From assembly GCF_009720835.1 (NCBI RefSeq), contig NZ_WNKZ01000018.1, positions 1 to 64,000 of the forward strand: a stretch of 64,000 nucleotides of DNA, in the 5' to 3' direction. The stretch is from Pseudoduganella buxea. Its GTDB lineage: Bacteria; Pseudomonadota; Gammaproteobacteria; Burkholderiales; Burkholderiaceae_D. Positions within the stretch are counted from its first letter, which is position 1. Every line of letters begins with the position of its first letter. The notes beneath the pieces were generated by a model, which saw nothing but the letters and a program-made list of their open reading frames with translations, had not been told where the DNA came from and did no database searches. Shown here piece by piece: positions 48,068-57,376 of this stretch. A program made the position numbers and the translations under genes.

Positions 48068-49351
48068 TTACGGGTACAGGCCCCGCACTTCACGCGCCTG
48101 CAGCACACGGGTGCAGGCCAGGATGAAGGTGGCGGTGCGCAGCGAGACTTTCTTGTCCTGGGCCACTTCCCACACGGCGTTGAACGCTTCCTGCATGATG
48201 CGGGTCAGGCGGGCGTTGATCTCTTCCTCGGACCAGAAGAAGCTGGAGAAGTCCTGCACCCATTCGAAGTACGACACGGTGACGCCGCCGGCGTTGGCCA
48301 GCACGTCCGGCACGATCAGGATGTCCTTCTCCATCAGGATGTCGTCCGCTTCCGGCGTGGTCGGGCCGTTGGCGCCTTCCAGGATGATCTTGGTGCGGAT
48401 CGTCGGCGCGTTCTCGGCCGTGATCTGCTGTTCCAGCGCGGCCGGGATCAGGATGTCCGATTCGATGCCCCAGAAGGCGTCGCGGTCGAGGAAGGCCTCG
48501 GCGCCGGGGAAACCCTTGACGCCGCCCGCTTCGGCCACGTGCTTGTGCAGCAGCGCCACGTCCAGGCCGCCCTGGTGCACCACGGTGCCCGTGTGGTCCT
48601 GCACGGCGATGACTTTCGAACCCGCGTCGGCGAACATCGTCGCGGCCACGCCGCCGACGTTGCCGAAGCCCTGGATGGCGACACGGGCGCCGGCAATGGC
48701 CACGCCGCGCTTGGCGGCCGCTTCACGGCCGACGACGAACACGCCGCGGCCGGTGGCTTCGCGCCGGCCCAGCGAGCCGCCCAGCGAGATGGGCTTGCCC
48801 GTCACGACGCCGGTCGACAGGTTCCCTTCGATCATGGCGTACGAGTCCATCATCCACGCCATCACCTGTTCGTTGGTGTTCACGTCCGGCGCCGGGATGT
48901 CCTTGGTGGGGCCGATGATCAGGCTGATTTCGCTCGTGTAGCGGCGCGTCAGGCGCTGCAGCTCGCCTTTCGACAAGGTCTTCGGGTCGACGCGGATGCC
49001 GCCCTTGGCGCCGCCGTAGGGCACGTTGACGGCGGCGTTCTTCACCGTCATCCATGCCGACAGGGCCATCACTTCGGACAAGGTCACGTCCTGGTGGAAG
49101 CGCACGCCGCCCTTGCCCGGGCCGCGCGACATATTGTGCTGCACGCGGTAACCCTCGAAGTGGGCGATCGAGCCGTCGTCGCGCTCGATCGGCACGTCGA
49201 CCGTCAGGATGCGCTTCGGACGCTTCAGGGTTTCCACCCAGCGCGACAGGGCGCCCAGGTGCGGGGTGACGCGGTCGATCTGCTGCAGGTACTGGCCCCA
49301 TGGACCGAGATCGTCGGCGTTCAGGTAGGAGGGCAGGGCGTGATTGATCAT
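48068..49351 (-). CDS. gdhA: Glutamate dehydrogenase (Glu/Leu/Phe/Val family)
   Basis: A protein of 427 residues from the ATG at 49351, with GGAG nine bases upstream. The substrate domain has the catalytic Lys region [15 protein letters not shown] and the [18 protein letters not shown] segment. The Rossmann domain shows [17 protein letters not shown], and [14 protein letters not shown] and [15 protein letters not shown] are the closing segments. Length and residues fit the hexameric NAD-linked type. It interconverts glutamate and 2-ketoglutarate plus ammonia. A LysR regulator gene lies 156 bp upstream on the same strand. Confidence 0.95.
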   Translation of the reverse strand: MINHALPSYLNADDLGPWGQYLQQIDRVTPHLGALSRWVETLKRPKRILTVDVPIERDDGSIAHFEGYRVQHNMSRGPGKGGVRFHQDVTLSEVMALSAWMTVKNAAVNVPYGGAKGGIRVDPKTLSKGELQRLTRRYTSEISLIIGPTKDIPAPDVNTNEQVMAWMMDSYAMIEGNLSTGVVTGKPISLGGSLGRREATGRGVFVVGREAAAKRGVAIAGARVAIQGFGNVGGVAATMFADAGSKVIAVQDHTGTVVHQGGLDVALLHKHVAEAGGVKGFPGAEAFLDRDAFWGIESDILIPAALEQQITAENAPTIRTKIILEGANGPTTPEADDILMEKDILIVPDVLANAGGVTVSYFEWVQDFSSFFWSEEEINARLTRIMQEAFNAVWEVAQDKKVSLRTATFILACTRVLQAREVRGLYP

Positions 49352-49507
49352 GTGATGGCTCCGGGATTCGGGGTTCGAATGGTCTGCTCGCATGCACCTC
49401 GATACGGTGCGCGGCAACGGAGCGAATCTTATGGCGGCGGGCCGTTTGCCGGCCAATGCCGCTTGCGCATCCAGCCATGCAAAAAACGCATAACGTGGAT
49501 TCTGGTG

Positions 49508-50467
49508 TCAGCGCTCGGACGCCGGCACGCGCCGTTTCGACGCCCGCGGCTGCAAGCGCTCTGCCAGGAACTCCCACAACTGCGCGACGATCGGCTTGCC
49601 GGGCCTGGCCGCCGACGGCCGCTCGCGGTACAGGCGGATGTCCATCTCGATTTCCCACTGGCCGCCTTCGTCGGCCCGCGCCAGCTGCTTCGTCTTGACC
49701 TCGCGCGTGACGGCCGATTCGGGCAGGAAGGCGATGCCCCGGCCTTCCAGCGCCATCATCTTCAGGCCCTCGGCCATGTCCGTCTCGTAGCGCTTGTCCA
49801 GGTGCAGGGCCGGCCTGGCGTCCGCCAGGATCAGGTCGACCATGCGGCCCAGGTAGGCATTGGTGGTGTACGACAGGAAGGGCAGCGGCGCGTTCTTGCG
49901 GCCGGGCAGGCGGAAGGCCGGTTCCCTGGCCTTGTCGCAGCGCGCATAGGCGCGCAGCGCCTCGCGGCCCATCACCAGCATGTCGTAGCGGCCCGGGTCC
50001 AGCTGCACGGGCTGGCGCGGATGGTGGTAGCACAGCAGCAGGTCGCAGCCGCCGTCGACCAGCTGCAGCACGGCGTCGTGCACGTTCAGCGCCATCAGGC
50101 GGCTGTTGATGGTGCCGAATTCCCCTTCCAGCCCCGTGATCCACTTCGGCACGAAGGTCAGCGACAAGGTGTGCGGTACGGCCAGGTCGATGGTGGTGCG
50201 GGCCGCCGCCCGCTTGTGCCGCAGCAGCTCGCGCACGCCGTTGATCTGGCCCAGCATTTCCAGCGCCTGCTCGTAGAACACGAGGCCCGCCGGTGTCAGG
50301 CGGGTGGGGAAGGTGGTGCGATCGACCAGGTCCGTGCCCAGCCAGTTTTCCAGCGACTGGATGCGGCGCGAGAAGGCCGGCTGGGTGACGTGGCGCAGCT
50401 GCGCGGAGCGGCTGAAATTATTCGTCTCCACCAGTGAAATGAAGTCTTCCAGCCATTTCGTTTCCAT
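49508..50467 (-). CDS. LysR-family transcriptional regulator
   Basis: A protein of 319 residues. The N-terminal winged helix-turn-helix is clear (METKWLEDFISLVETNNFSR, VTQPAFSRRIQSLENWLG, RLTPAG). The effector domain runs from about 90 to 300 with the two-lobe pattern (FVPKWITGLEGEFG, ALEGRGIAFLPESAV). The WLEDF and TQPAFSRR residues are seen in the HypT/YjiE branch of LysR proteins, some of which respond to oxidants; that link is tentative. Position upstream of gdhA on the same strand makes gdhA a possible target, but LysR targets are often divergent, and none is here. Confidence 0.9.
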   Translation of the reverse strand: METKWLEDFISLVETNNFSRSAQLRHVTQPAFSRRIQSLENWLGTDLVDRTTFPTRLTPAGLVFYEQALEMLGQINGVRELLRHKRAAARTTIDLAVPHTLSLTFVPKWITGLEGEFGTINSRLMALNVHDAVLQLVDGGCDLLLCYHHPRQPVQLDPGRYDMLVMGREALRAYARCDKAREPAFRLPGRKNAPLPFLSYTTNAYLGRMVDLILADARPALHLDKRYETDMAEGLKMMALEGRGIAFLPESAVTREVKTKQLARADEGGQWEIEMDIRLYRERPSAARPGKPIVAQLWEFLAERLQPRASKRRVPASER

Positions 50468-50491
50468 GCTTGCCCTACCTGCTCGAGATTG

Positions 50492-51787
50492 TCAGGGCGT
50501 CATTCTAGCGCTGCCGGCACGGTCGGCGCCATCGGCACCATCGGCGCCGATGGCGCGCATCGGCGTCAGGGTCCACGCCAGCACGGCGCAGCAGACCAGC
50601 ATGGCGCCACTGGCCGCGAACAGCTGCGGCAAACTGGCATGCTGCAGCACCCAGCCCGTGCCCGCCGCCGACAGGGGCGCCAGGCCCATGAAGATGAACA
50701 GGAAAATGCTCATGGCCCGCCCCAGCATCGGCGCCGGAACGCGCTTGCGGATCCACGTGAAGATCGCCACCTGCAGGTAGCCGCCCAGGATGCCCAGCGC
50801 CAGCAGCAGCACGGCGCCTTGCCAGGCCGCGCCAATCGTGCCGAGTGGGGCCAGCAGCATGCCGGCCACGGCGTCGCCCACCAGCAGCATGGCGCCGAAC
50901 GGCAGCACCGCCAGCCTGGGCAGCAGCGCAGCGACGGCCATGCCCAGCAAGGTGCCGGCGCCGTGGGCGCCCAGCAGCAGCGCGTAGGCCGGTGCGCTGC
51001 GCAGCGTTTCGCTGGCCAGCAGCGGCAGCGCCACCTGCATCGAGCCGCCCACGAAGAACGACACCAGGCCCCAGTACAGGAAGCAGGTGCGCAGCGGCAC
51101 GTCGCGCCACACCATCGCCAGGCCCGCGCCGACGGCGCGCAGCACGGATTGCCCCTCTGGTGCGGCCTGCGCGGGCAGCGGCTTGACGCGCGCCAGGGTC
51201 CACGCCGACAGCAGGAAGCTGGCGCAGTCGACGGCGAAGGCCAGCGCCAGCGCACGCGTGTCGGCCTTGCCTGCGCCGCCGGAGAAAGCCAGCAGCGCCG
51301 CCGCCAGCAAGGGGCCGGCCAGCAGCGACAGCTGGCGCAGGCCCATCATCATGCCGTTGGCACCTTGCAGCAGCGGTGCCGGCACGGCGCGCGGCAGGAT
51401 CGACGTGGCAGCCGGGATGGCGAAGGCCTGGGCCAGCCCTATGGCCAGCGCAAGCGCGTACAGCACGGGGAGCGTGGCCTGGCCGCGCCACGTCATCACG
51501 GCGAGAACGCCCAGCAGCACGGCGCTGGCGTATTTGGTCAGCAGCAGCACCAGCCGGGGCGAGTGGCGATCGACCAGCGCGCCGCCGACCAGCATGAACA
51601 GGGCCCGTGGCACGCTCATCAGGGCGATGACGAGGCCCAGCGCCAGCGCGTCGCCCGTTACGTCCAGCACCAGCCACGGCAGGGCGATCAGGGTGAACTG
51701 GTCGCCCAGCAGCGACAAGGTACTGCCCCCCATCAGCCACCGCAGGTTGGTGTCGCGCCACAAGGCAGCGCGCGGCGCGGCGCTCAT
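50492..51787 (-). CDS. MFS transporter (drug/solute exporter)
   Basis: A protein of 431 residues with about twelve hydrophobic segments. The start at 51787 overlaps the regulator stop by four bases. The MFS motif in the first loop is VDRHSPRLVLLLTKY, and LLGDQFTLIALPWLVLDVTGDA is typical of MFS_3/enterobactin-exporter-like proteins; the C-terminal half has FLYWGLVSFFVGGSMQVALPLL. The substrate is unknown. Because it is co-transcribed with a MarR regulator, it is probably an efflux pump induced by the ligand that the regulator senses. Confidence 0.9.
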   Translation of the reverse strand: MSAAPRAALWRDTNLRWLMGGSTLSLLGDQFTLIALPWLVLDVTGDALALGLVIALMSVPRALFMLVGGALVDRHSPRLVLLLTKYASAVLLGVLAVMTWRGQATLPVLYALALAIGLAQAFAIPAATSILPRAVPAPLLQGANGMMMGLRQLSLLAGPLLAAALLAFSGGAGKADTRALALAFAVDCASFLLSAWTLARVKPLPAQAAPEGQSVLRAVGAGLAMVWRDVPLRTCFLYWGLVSFFVGGSMQVALPLLASETLRSAPAYALLLGAHGAGTLLGMAVAALLPRLAVLPFGAMLLVGDAVAGMLLAPLGTIGAAWQGAVLLLALGILGGYLQVAIFTWIRKRVPAPMLGRAMSIFLFIFMGLAPLSAAGTGWVLQHASLPQLFAASGAMLVCCAVLAWTLTPMRAIGADGADGADRAGSARMTP

Positions 51788-52251
51788 GCACCCGGTCCGA
51801 CGATATTGCCCAGCACACCCGTCAGCGCTTCGAGCTGGTCGGCCGGCGCATGGCGCAGCAGTTCGGCGCACGTCTCGCGCGCCGTCAGCAGGGCGTGGTC
51901 AAACAGGTTGTGGCCGGCCGGCGTGATGGCGGCAAAGCCGACCCTGGCGTCGCGCTCGTCGGCCATGCGCGCAACCAGGCCCGTCTTCTCCAGTGGCAGC
52001 AGGGTGCGCGTGACCCCGGATGCCGTCAGTCCCTGGCGCTCGGCCAGGTCGACCCGGCGCAAGCGGCCGCCCGGCGCCTTCGACAAGTGATGCAGCAGCA
52101 TGAAGTCGCCGAATGACAGGCCGTGGTGGCCGCCCAGCACGGTGTCCAGGCGGCGCACGACCGTGGCCTGCGCCCGCGCCAGCCGCAGGCAGAAGGCCAG
52201 GGCGGCATCGCCCGCCAGGGTGCCATTATCGGTGTTGAATTCTGGATTCAT
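51784..52251 (-). CDS. MarR-family transcriptional repressor
   Basis: A protein of 155 residues from the ATG at 52251 (MNPEFNTDNG), with AAGGAC seven bases upstream. The winged-helix core is SFGDFMLLHHLSKAPGGRLR, RRVDLAERQGLTASGVTRTL and a wing with ARMADERDARVGFAAIT. The C-terminal helix takes part in dimerisation. It precedes the MFS gene and overlaps it by four bases. A palindrome 18 bases upstream (52269-52286) is a good candidate for autoregulation. Confidence 0.9.
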   Translation of the reverse strand: MNPEFNTDNGTLAGDAALAFCLRLARAQATVVRRLDTVLGGHHGLSFGDFMLLHHLSKAPGGRLRRVDLAERQGLTASGVTRTLLPLEKTGLVARMADERDARVGFAAITPAGHNLFDHALLTARETCAELLRHAPADQLEALTGVLGNIVGPGA

Positions 52252-52268
52252 GATTTGTCCTTGAAAAG

Positions 52269-52286
52269 TACTTGAGTGCGCAAGTA
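52269..52286. promoter_or_regulatory. Candidate MarR operator
   Basis: The 18-base inverted repeat TACTTG-N6-CAAGTA lies 18 bases before the MarR start codon. MarR proteins bind palindromes of about this size in their own promoters. Confidence 0.6.
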
Positions 52287-52338
52287 TATGTGAAAGAATT
52301 TCCACGCGCCACAAAAACATCGCTGGCGCGACAGGCGT

Positions 52339-52887
52339 ATGATGAAGCCCATGGACAATCGCAGATCATTCCTCAAGAAATCCGTGGCCGTGGCATCCGC
52401 CTTGAGCATGCCGGCCCTGGCGCGGGCCGCCGTGGCGGCGCCGCATGAACGCAGCCTGCGTTTCTACAACACGCATACAGGCGAGACCCTGCGCACGATG
52501 TTCTGGGCCGAAGGCCAGTTCATTCCGGAAGCGCTGCAGGACATCAATAAATTGCTGCGCGATCATCGCAGCAATACCATTGCCACCATCGACCCGGGCC
52601 TGCTGCTCCTCGTCAACAAGGTCAGCGCCCAGTTCGGGAGCAACAATATCATCCACATCATTTCGGGTTATCGCTCGCCGGAAACGAACCAGAAGCTCGC
52701 TGCTGCCAGTGGCGGCGTCGCCAGGCACAGCATGCACCTGGAAGGCAAGGCCATCGACCTGCGCATTCCCGGGGTCGACCTGAAGCAGGTGCACAAGGCC
52801 GCGCTGGGCATCAAGGGCGGCGGCGTGGGCTATTACCACGACTCCCAGTTTGTCCACATGGACACGGGGCGCCTGCGCCACTGGTAA
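52339..52887 (+). CDS. Tat-exported M15-type peptidase (YcbK/DUF882 family)
   Basis: A protein of 182 residues with a twin-arginine signal (MDNRRSFLKKS, then ASALSMPALARA). The mature part carries the DUF882/M15-type zinc site: SGYRSPETNQKL, His and Asp in ARHSMHLEGKAIDLRIPG, and the last His in SQFVHMDTGR. Such proteins are linked to peptidoglycan trimming in the periplasm, in the YcbK family upstream of LPO or amidase function. The first ATG at 52339 or the ATG at 52351 could be used. It is followed by a clear terminator and faces an M23 peptidase gene. Confidence 0.88.
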   Translation: MMKPMDNRRSFLKKSVAVASALSMPALARAAVAAPHERSLRFYNTHTGETLRTMFWAEGQFIPEALQDINKLLRDHRSNTIATIDPGLLLLVNKVSAQFGSNNIIHIISGYRSPETNQKLAAASGGVARHSMHLEGKAIDLRIPGVDLKQVHKAALGIKGGGVGYYHDSQFVHMDTGRLRHW

Positions 52888-52892
52888 ACGCA

Positions 52893-52919
52893 CAAAGGGG
52901 CTTCGCCCCCTTTGTTTTA
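52893..52919 (+). terminator. Rho-independent terminator of the M15-type gene
   Basis: CAAAGGGG and CCCCTTTG arms with a short CTTCG-centred loop, followed by TTTT. It lies five bases after the stop, in the 45-bp gap of two convergent genes. Confidence 0.75.
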
Positions 52920-52932
52920 CGTGCCGGCCTGC

Positions 52933-53652
52933 CTACCTGGCCGTCGTTTCGGTCAGGTAAGGATATGGATTGACGGGCGTGCCCTGCCACCATTTCTTGT
53001 CGGCGGCCAGTTCGAAGATGGCGAAGTGCAGGTGCGGCGTGGCCGGATCGGCATTGCCGCTGACGCCCACATAGCCCACCATCTGGCCACGACGCAAGGT
53101 CTGGCCTTCCTTCAGGTCCGCCGCGTAGCTGTCCAGGTGCGCATAGTAATACGCGTATTTCTCCGACGGGTCGAACTGGTAGACGGTCAAGCCGCCTGCC
53201 TTGCTGTTGAACAGCTTGACGATCTTGCCGTCCGCCACGGCCAGCACGGGGGTGCCTTTCGGTGCGACGATATCCAGGGCCTCATGGCGGCGCTCGGTAC
53301 CCCGCGCCTGGTTGAACGTGTCCGTCAGTTCCTTCGCGCTGACACCGGCCACGGGCAGTAATAGCGGGCCCAGCGCCGGCTTGACGTTCATGTCCACCGT
53401 TGCCGGTGCCGGCGAGACCGGTACGGGCGGCGTCACTTCCGGCAGATCGGCGGCGGGCAGTGCCACGCCGGCTGCCGGTGGCGTCGCGGCAGCGGGCGGT
53501 GGCGTCGCGGGGGCAGCGGGGGCGGCCGGGGCCGGCGTCACGGCAGGGCCCGGCAAGGGCGTGCCCGCGCTGCTGACATCGCGTCCCAGGTACAGCACCG
53601 TCCCGACGACGCCCAGTACGGCGCCGAACAACAAGGTCAACAGCCATTTCAT
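52933..53652 (-). CDS. M23 (LytM) family peptidoglycan endopeptidase
   Basis: A protein of 239 residues. An N-terminal membrane anchor (WLLTLLFGAVLGVVGTVLYL) is followed by a Pro/Ala-rich stretch of about 60 residues that spans the periplasm. The LytM domain starts near 110: the zinc site is HEALDIVAP (His and Asp), with HLHFAIFE at the end; GTPVLAVADGKIV and YVGVSGNAD lie between. All four zinc-site residues are present, so an active endopeptidase is expected. It is 15 bp after the L,D-transpeptidase gene, and the two probably form a cell-wall operon. Confidence 0.88.
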   Translation of the reverse strand: MKWLLTLLFGAVLGVVGTVLYLGRDVSSAGTPLPGPAVTPAPAAPAAPATPPPAAATPPAAGVALPAADLPEVTPPVPVSPAPATVDMNVKPALGPLLLPVAGVSAKELTDTFNQARGTERRHEALDIVAPKGTPVLAVADGKIVKLFNSKAGGLTVYQFDPSEKYAYYYAHLDSYAADLKEGQTLRRGQMVGYVGVSGNADPATPHLHFAIFELAADKKWWQGTPVNPYPYLTETTAR

Positions 53653-53667
53653 CGCGTTCTCCCCGGA

Positions 53668-54696
53668 TCAGTCTTGCAGGATGACCGGGAAACCCGGCTT
53701 GACGACGTCGGCCACCTTGGCCGCGTCCCAGTTGGTCAGGCGGATGCAGCCGTGCGACTCCGTCTTGCCGATGCTGCCCGGCTCGGGCGTGCCGTGGATG
53801 CCGTAATGGTCTTTCGACAGGTCGATCCACACGACGCCGACGGGGTTGTTCGGCCCCGGCTTGATCTTCGTTTTCGTGTCGCCCGGCTTGGCATCCCAGA
53901 ACAGCTTCGGGTTGTAGTTATAGTCGGGATTGCGGCCCACACCGTTGATCTTCCATTCGCCGATGGGCAGGGGATCGTGTTCGCTGCCCGTGCTGGCGGG
54001 GAACTGGGCGACCACCTTGCCGTCCGCATCCACCAGCGACAGGGTGCGGTCCGAGTCGTCGACCACCAGCCTGCTCGCCGCTGGCATGGGGCCGGCCGCG
54101 TGCACATTCGGCACGAGGATGTGCTCGCCCGCGCGGGCAAAATCCTTGCCCGGATTGAGTGCTTTCAACAGGGCCGGGCTGGCGTGAAACCGTTCGCCCA
54201 GCGCTTCCTCGATGCTGGCGAAGCCCAGCGCGGCCAGCTTCGCCTTCTCGCCCATCGATTCGGGCACCTTCACATACGGGCCCTGGGCGTCGGCATCCGT
54301 GATGGTGTAGGTGGCAATGACCGGTTGCCGGTCGTCCAGCGCGTCCAGGGTGGCCTGGTCCAGCTTGCCGGTAACGGGCAGGCCGCGCGACTTCTGGAAG
54401 CCAGCCAGCGCGTGTTTCATATTGCTGCCGTAGGCGCCGTCGATCTGTCCGGCCGAGAAATGGGCACGATCCAGGAGCACCTGGGCGCGCAGCTCGGGCG
54501 AATCCTGCGTGCGCGCAGGCGCTTGTGCGACCGGGGCGGCCGTGGCCGTGGCGGGCGCTGGCGTGACAGGTGCCGGCGGCGCCTGCGGCGCGACTGCCGG
54601 CGTGGCGGGACGGGCCGCCTGCTGCGGGGTTGCGGTCTGCGCGGCGGCCTGCACCAGTGGCGCGGCGAGGAGGAGGGTGAGCAAGGTCTTTTTCAT
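53668..54696 (-). CDS. L,D-transpeptidase (YkuD) with peptidoglycan-binding domain
   Basis: A protein of 342 residues with a signal peptide (LLTLLLAAPLVQAAAQ), a Pro/Ala-rich linker to about 65, a peptidoglycan-binding domain at about 70-120 (QIDGAYGSNMKHALAGFQ), a LysM-like middle (LLKALNPGKD), then the YkuD domain from about 205. The catalytic motif is ESHGCIRLTNWDA, with the active Cys, and HYGIHGTPEPGSIG stands before it. It makes 3-3 or attachment cross-links in the murein. The operon partner is the M23 peptidase. No Lpp substrate is recognised in the window. Confidence 0.92.
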   Translation of the reverse strand: MKKTLLTLLLAAPLVQAAAQTATPQQAARPATPAVAPQAPPAPVTPAPATATAAPVAQAPARTQDSPELRAQVLLDRAHFSAGQIDGAYGSNMKHALAGFQKSRGLPVTGKLDQATLDALDDRQPVIATYTITDADAQGPYVKVPESMGEKAKLAALGFASIEEALGERFHASPALLKALNPGKDFARAGEHILVPNVHAAGPMPAASRLVVDDSDRTLSLVDADGKVVAQFPASTGSEHDPLPIGEWKINGVGRNPDYNYNPKLFWDAKPGDTKTKIKPGPNNPVGVVWIDLSKDHYGIHGTPEPGSIGKTESHGCIRLTNWDAAKVADVVKPGFPVILQD

Positions 54697-54951
54697 GGGT
54701 GCATTGTGCCTTGCGTTGACGGGAGACTCTGTACGTCAGCGTACACAAGCGCGGGGCGTCCGGGCCTGCTTCGCCTTGTCAGCAGGCATGTTCACACCAC
54801 CGTCGGGCTTCCTTACAAGCGAGTCCATTAATGGCAGCACGCCGCAGCCCAGTGCCGCTCGCCGCAGGGGAAATCCGGGTTGGTACGAGCTTTGCGTTCA
54901 GTGTTGGCCGATACCGTCTCCAACGGGTCAACCATCTGGGAGGGCTGAGCA

Positions 54952-55605
54952 ATGAAACACATCCTTCGTGCGGCCGCGCTCGTCGGCGCACTGCTGGCGT
55001 CGGGCGCGCAAGCGGTTCCGTTCCACTACAACTTCTATGGCACCGTCCAGCAGGCGACGTTCGATCCGGCCAGTCCCTTCCGGGTCACGCCAGGGCCCGG
55101 GACCGCCCTGATAGGACGGGTTTTCTTCGATACCGAGGCACCCGACCTGGCGCCGGACGATCCAAGCGTCGGCGTGTATGGCCGTACCGACGGTGCGCCG
55201 TTCTTCTTGCAGCTCGAGCTCTACCCCGACAGTACGCCGCTGGTTTTCGTCTTCAACGACTACCGTATCGGCGTCGTCGACGGACCGGTGCGCGACCAGT
55301 ACACCTTGCACGGCGAAGCCGGCAATCCGGACGGCCTGAATTCCTATGCGATGTTCGACATGCAGCTGGACTACCCGGGCTCGCTGTTCCGCAGCGATGC
55401 GCTGCCGGCCATCCCTCCCGACCTTTTCTACCGCTACCCGCACACCTTCATGCTGACCGGTGCCGTCAACCGCGGTGGCCAGCTTTACCAGTACGAGGTG
55501 GCCGGCATCGTGTACCAGGTGCCGGCACCGGCAACGGACTGTTTGCTGCTGGCCGGTTGCGGCGCCGGCGTCGCGGTCTGGTCGCGGCGGCGCCGCGCAT
55601 CCTGA
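54952..55605 (+). CDS. Secreted protein with PEP-CTERM-like tail
   Basis: A protein of 217 residues from the ATG at 54952 with GGGAGGG upstream. A signal peptide (RAAALVGALLASGAQA) precedes a beta-rich mature part. The C-terminus is built like a PEP-CTERM sorting signal: short motif VPAPA, a hydrophobic helix (CLLLAGCGAGVAVW) and a basic end (SRRRRAS). The motif reads PAP, not PEP, so recognition by an exosortase is uncertain, and no exosortase gene is in the window. The function is unknown. It precedes the beta-helix tandem genes. Confidence 0.7.
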   Translation: MKHILRAAALVGALLASGAQAVPFHYNFYGTVQQATFDPASPFRVTPGPGTALIGRVFFDTEAPDLAPDDPSVGVYGRTDGAPFFLQLELYPDSTPLVFVFNDYRIGVVDGPVRDQYTLHGEAGNPDGLNSYAMFDMQLDYPGSLFRSDALPAIPPDLFYRYPHTFMLTGAVNRGGQLYQYEVAGIVYQVPAPATDCLLLAGCGAGVAVWSRRRRAS

Positions 55606-55637
55606 TTTTTCCACCATGAACAGCAAAGGAGCAACAA

Positions 55638-56435
55638 ATGGACATTTCGCGCAGCATCATATCGGGTCTGGCAACGCTGGCGGCATTGGGCATGGCGGCT
55701 TTCTCGCCGGGCGCCGGCGCCGTCGATGGGGTGGTTCTGATCACGCAGGCCCGCGCACTGGCCGGTGGCGTGACCCCGGCGGACCTGCCCGGGTTTCCGG
55801 TCACGATCTCCGAGCCGGGAAGTTACCGCCTGGCTTCCGACCTGCGCGTGGCAACGCCGAATATCCCGGCTGTGGACTTGAGGGCCAACTACGTGGAGCT
55901 CGACCTGAACGGATTCACGATCTTCGGCCCGGGCAAGGGCTTCGGTACCGCAGCAGGCATCGAGGGGCATCCCGGCGGCGGGACGACCGGCGCAGCCGTC
56001 ATCGTCAAGAATGGCTTCGTGCGGGATATGGGCGGTCACGGCATCTCCATCGACTCGGGAGCCACCATCGATCATGTCAGCAGCAGCAACAATGGCGTGG
56101 ACGGCATGATCCTGACGACGGGAGCGCGCATCACCAACTGCGAAGCAAACGACAATGGCCGCCACGGTTTCCGTATCCTGATCGGACAGATCATTCATAG
56201 TCACGCGGGCGTCAACGGGGCGAGCGGTATCTACATCGAGTATGGCTCCAGCCTGGTCAGCGATAATGTGCTGGTGTTCAACCGCGAATGGGGGATTTTC
56301 GGGAATCCCGCCGGATTGGGCGGACCAAGCGGTTACAAGGGTAACGTCATCGCCAGCAGCGGCGCAGGCGCGGCCGGCGGGGCTCTTGTGGAATTGGGCC
56401 CGAACTTATGCCATGGGTCGACCGCCTGCCCGTAA
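55638..56435 (+). CDS. Secreted right-handed beta-helix protein, paralogue 1
   Basis: A protein of 265 residues with AAGGAG upstream of the ATG. A signal peptide ends GAGA. The mature protein begins VDGVVLITQARALAGGVTP, then PGFPVTISEPGSYRLASDL, and a region of about 150 residues of parallel beta-helix coils rich in Gly/Asn turns (DLNGFTIFGPGK, VRDMGGHGISI, NNGVDGMIL). It ends with a Cys pair motif, ELGPNLCHGSTACP. It resembles pectate-lyase-like folds but no lyase catalytic residues are recognised. The two genes downstream share the N-terminus and Cys tail, so this is a tandem family. Role unknown; surface or matrix structure is a guess. Confidence 0.8.
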   Translation: MDISRSIISGLATLAALGMAAFSPGAGAVDGVVLITQARALAGGVTPADLPGFPVTISEPGSYRLASDLRVATPNIPAVDLRANYVELDLNGFTIFGPGKGFGTAAGIEGHPGGGTTGAAVIVKNGFVRDMGGHGISIDSGATIDHVSSSNNGVDGMILTTGARITNCEANDNGRHGFRILIGQIIHSHAGVNGASGIYIEYGSSLVSDNVLVFNREWGIFGNPAGLGGPSGYKGNVIASSGAGAAGGALVELGPNLCHGSTACP

Positions 56436-56554
56436 GCGCAAGGCAGGGGCCCTTGGTCGAATCGCGTGGCTGTTCAGGTCCACACCCGGCGATCGGCGCT
56501 GGCCATTGGAAGACGCACCGGTTTGCTGGACCCGAGCGACATAAGGAGTCTGTC

Positions 56555-57316
56555 ATGAACAATCCATCGCACGTCTTGTTCGCTATATTCGCCGCACTCG
56601 CGCTTTGCAGTTGCCCGCAACGGGCTGGCGCGGTCGATGGCGTCGTCGTGATCACGCAGGCTCGGGCGATTGCCGGCGGGGTGACACCCGGGGACGAGCC
56701 AGGCTTTCCCGTCACGATTTCCCAACCCGGCAGCTACCGCCTTGCATCCAACCTGCACGTGACGGCGAGTGAAACAGGTGCGATCGTACTGGCCGCCGAT
56801 CACGTGGAAGTGGATCTGAACGGCTTCACCATCTTCGGCCCCGGCAAAGACAGCGGTCACTCGGCAGGAATCGGCGCCGAAAATTATCGCGGCAACTATG
56901 TTGTGCTACGCAACGGCGCTGTGCGCAGTATGGGCGGCGACGGCGTGTCCCTGGGCTGGTGGGTGGAAGTCGATGAAATGTCCAGCATGGAGAACGGCGG
57001 CAACGGCATTGCCATCACCGAGGGACGTGTAAGCCGGAGCCGTGCGATCAAGAACGGCCGCATAGGTTTCCTCCTGTACTCGACCAGCCAGATTACCCGT
57101 TCGATCGCCAGTGAAAATGGCAGGGCCGGCATAGTGCACTACGGCGGACTCATCAGCGACAGTATTATCCAGGGCAACATGGAAGCAGGCATCGAGTCGC
57201 ATGGCAATGTTGCGTACTGGAGTAACCGGATCGACTTGAACCAGACAGGTAACGTGGTCGGCCCATCGCTGGAACTCGGTGCAAATATTTGCGGGCGGAG
57301 CACCGCCTGCCAGTGA
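56555..57316 (+). CDS. Secreted right-handed beta-helix protein, paralogue 2
   Basis: A protein of 253 residues from the ATG at 56555 (ATAAGGAG seven bases upstream); an open frame reaches back to 56408 but lacks a ribosome site. The signal peptide has a lipobox-like LALCSC, so it may be a lipoprotein, unlike paralogue 1; this is uncertain. The mature part shares VDGVVVITQARAIAGGVTP and EPGFPVTISQPGSYRLASNL, the helix repeats (DLNGFTIFGPGK, RSMGGDGVSL, ENGGNGIAI) and the C-terminal LGANICGRSTACQ. It lies 119 bp after paralogue 1. Confidence 0.8.
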   Translation: MNNPSHVLFAIFAALALCSCPQRAGAVDGVVVITQARAIAGGVTPGDEPGFPVTISQPGSYRLASNLHVTASETGAIVLAADHVEVDLNGFTIFGPGKDSGHSAGIGAENYRGNYVVLRNGAVRSMGGDGVSLGWWVEVDEMSSMENGGNGIAITEGRVSRSRAIKNGRIGFLLYSTSQITRSIASENGRAGIVHYGGLISDSIIQGNMEAGIESHGNVAYWSNRIDLNQTGNVVGPSLELGANICGRSTACQ

Positions 57317-57376
57317 ACCCGCATCGTCGTCACGATGTCCGGGCTAACCACTTTGTTGTATTGAAAGGAAGAGATC

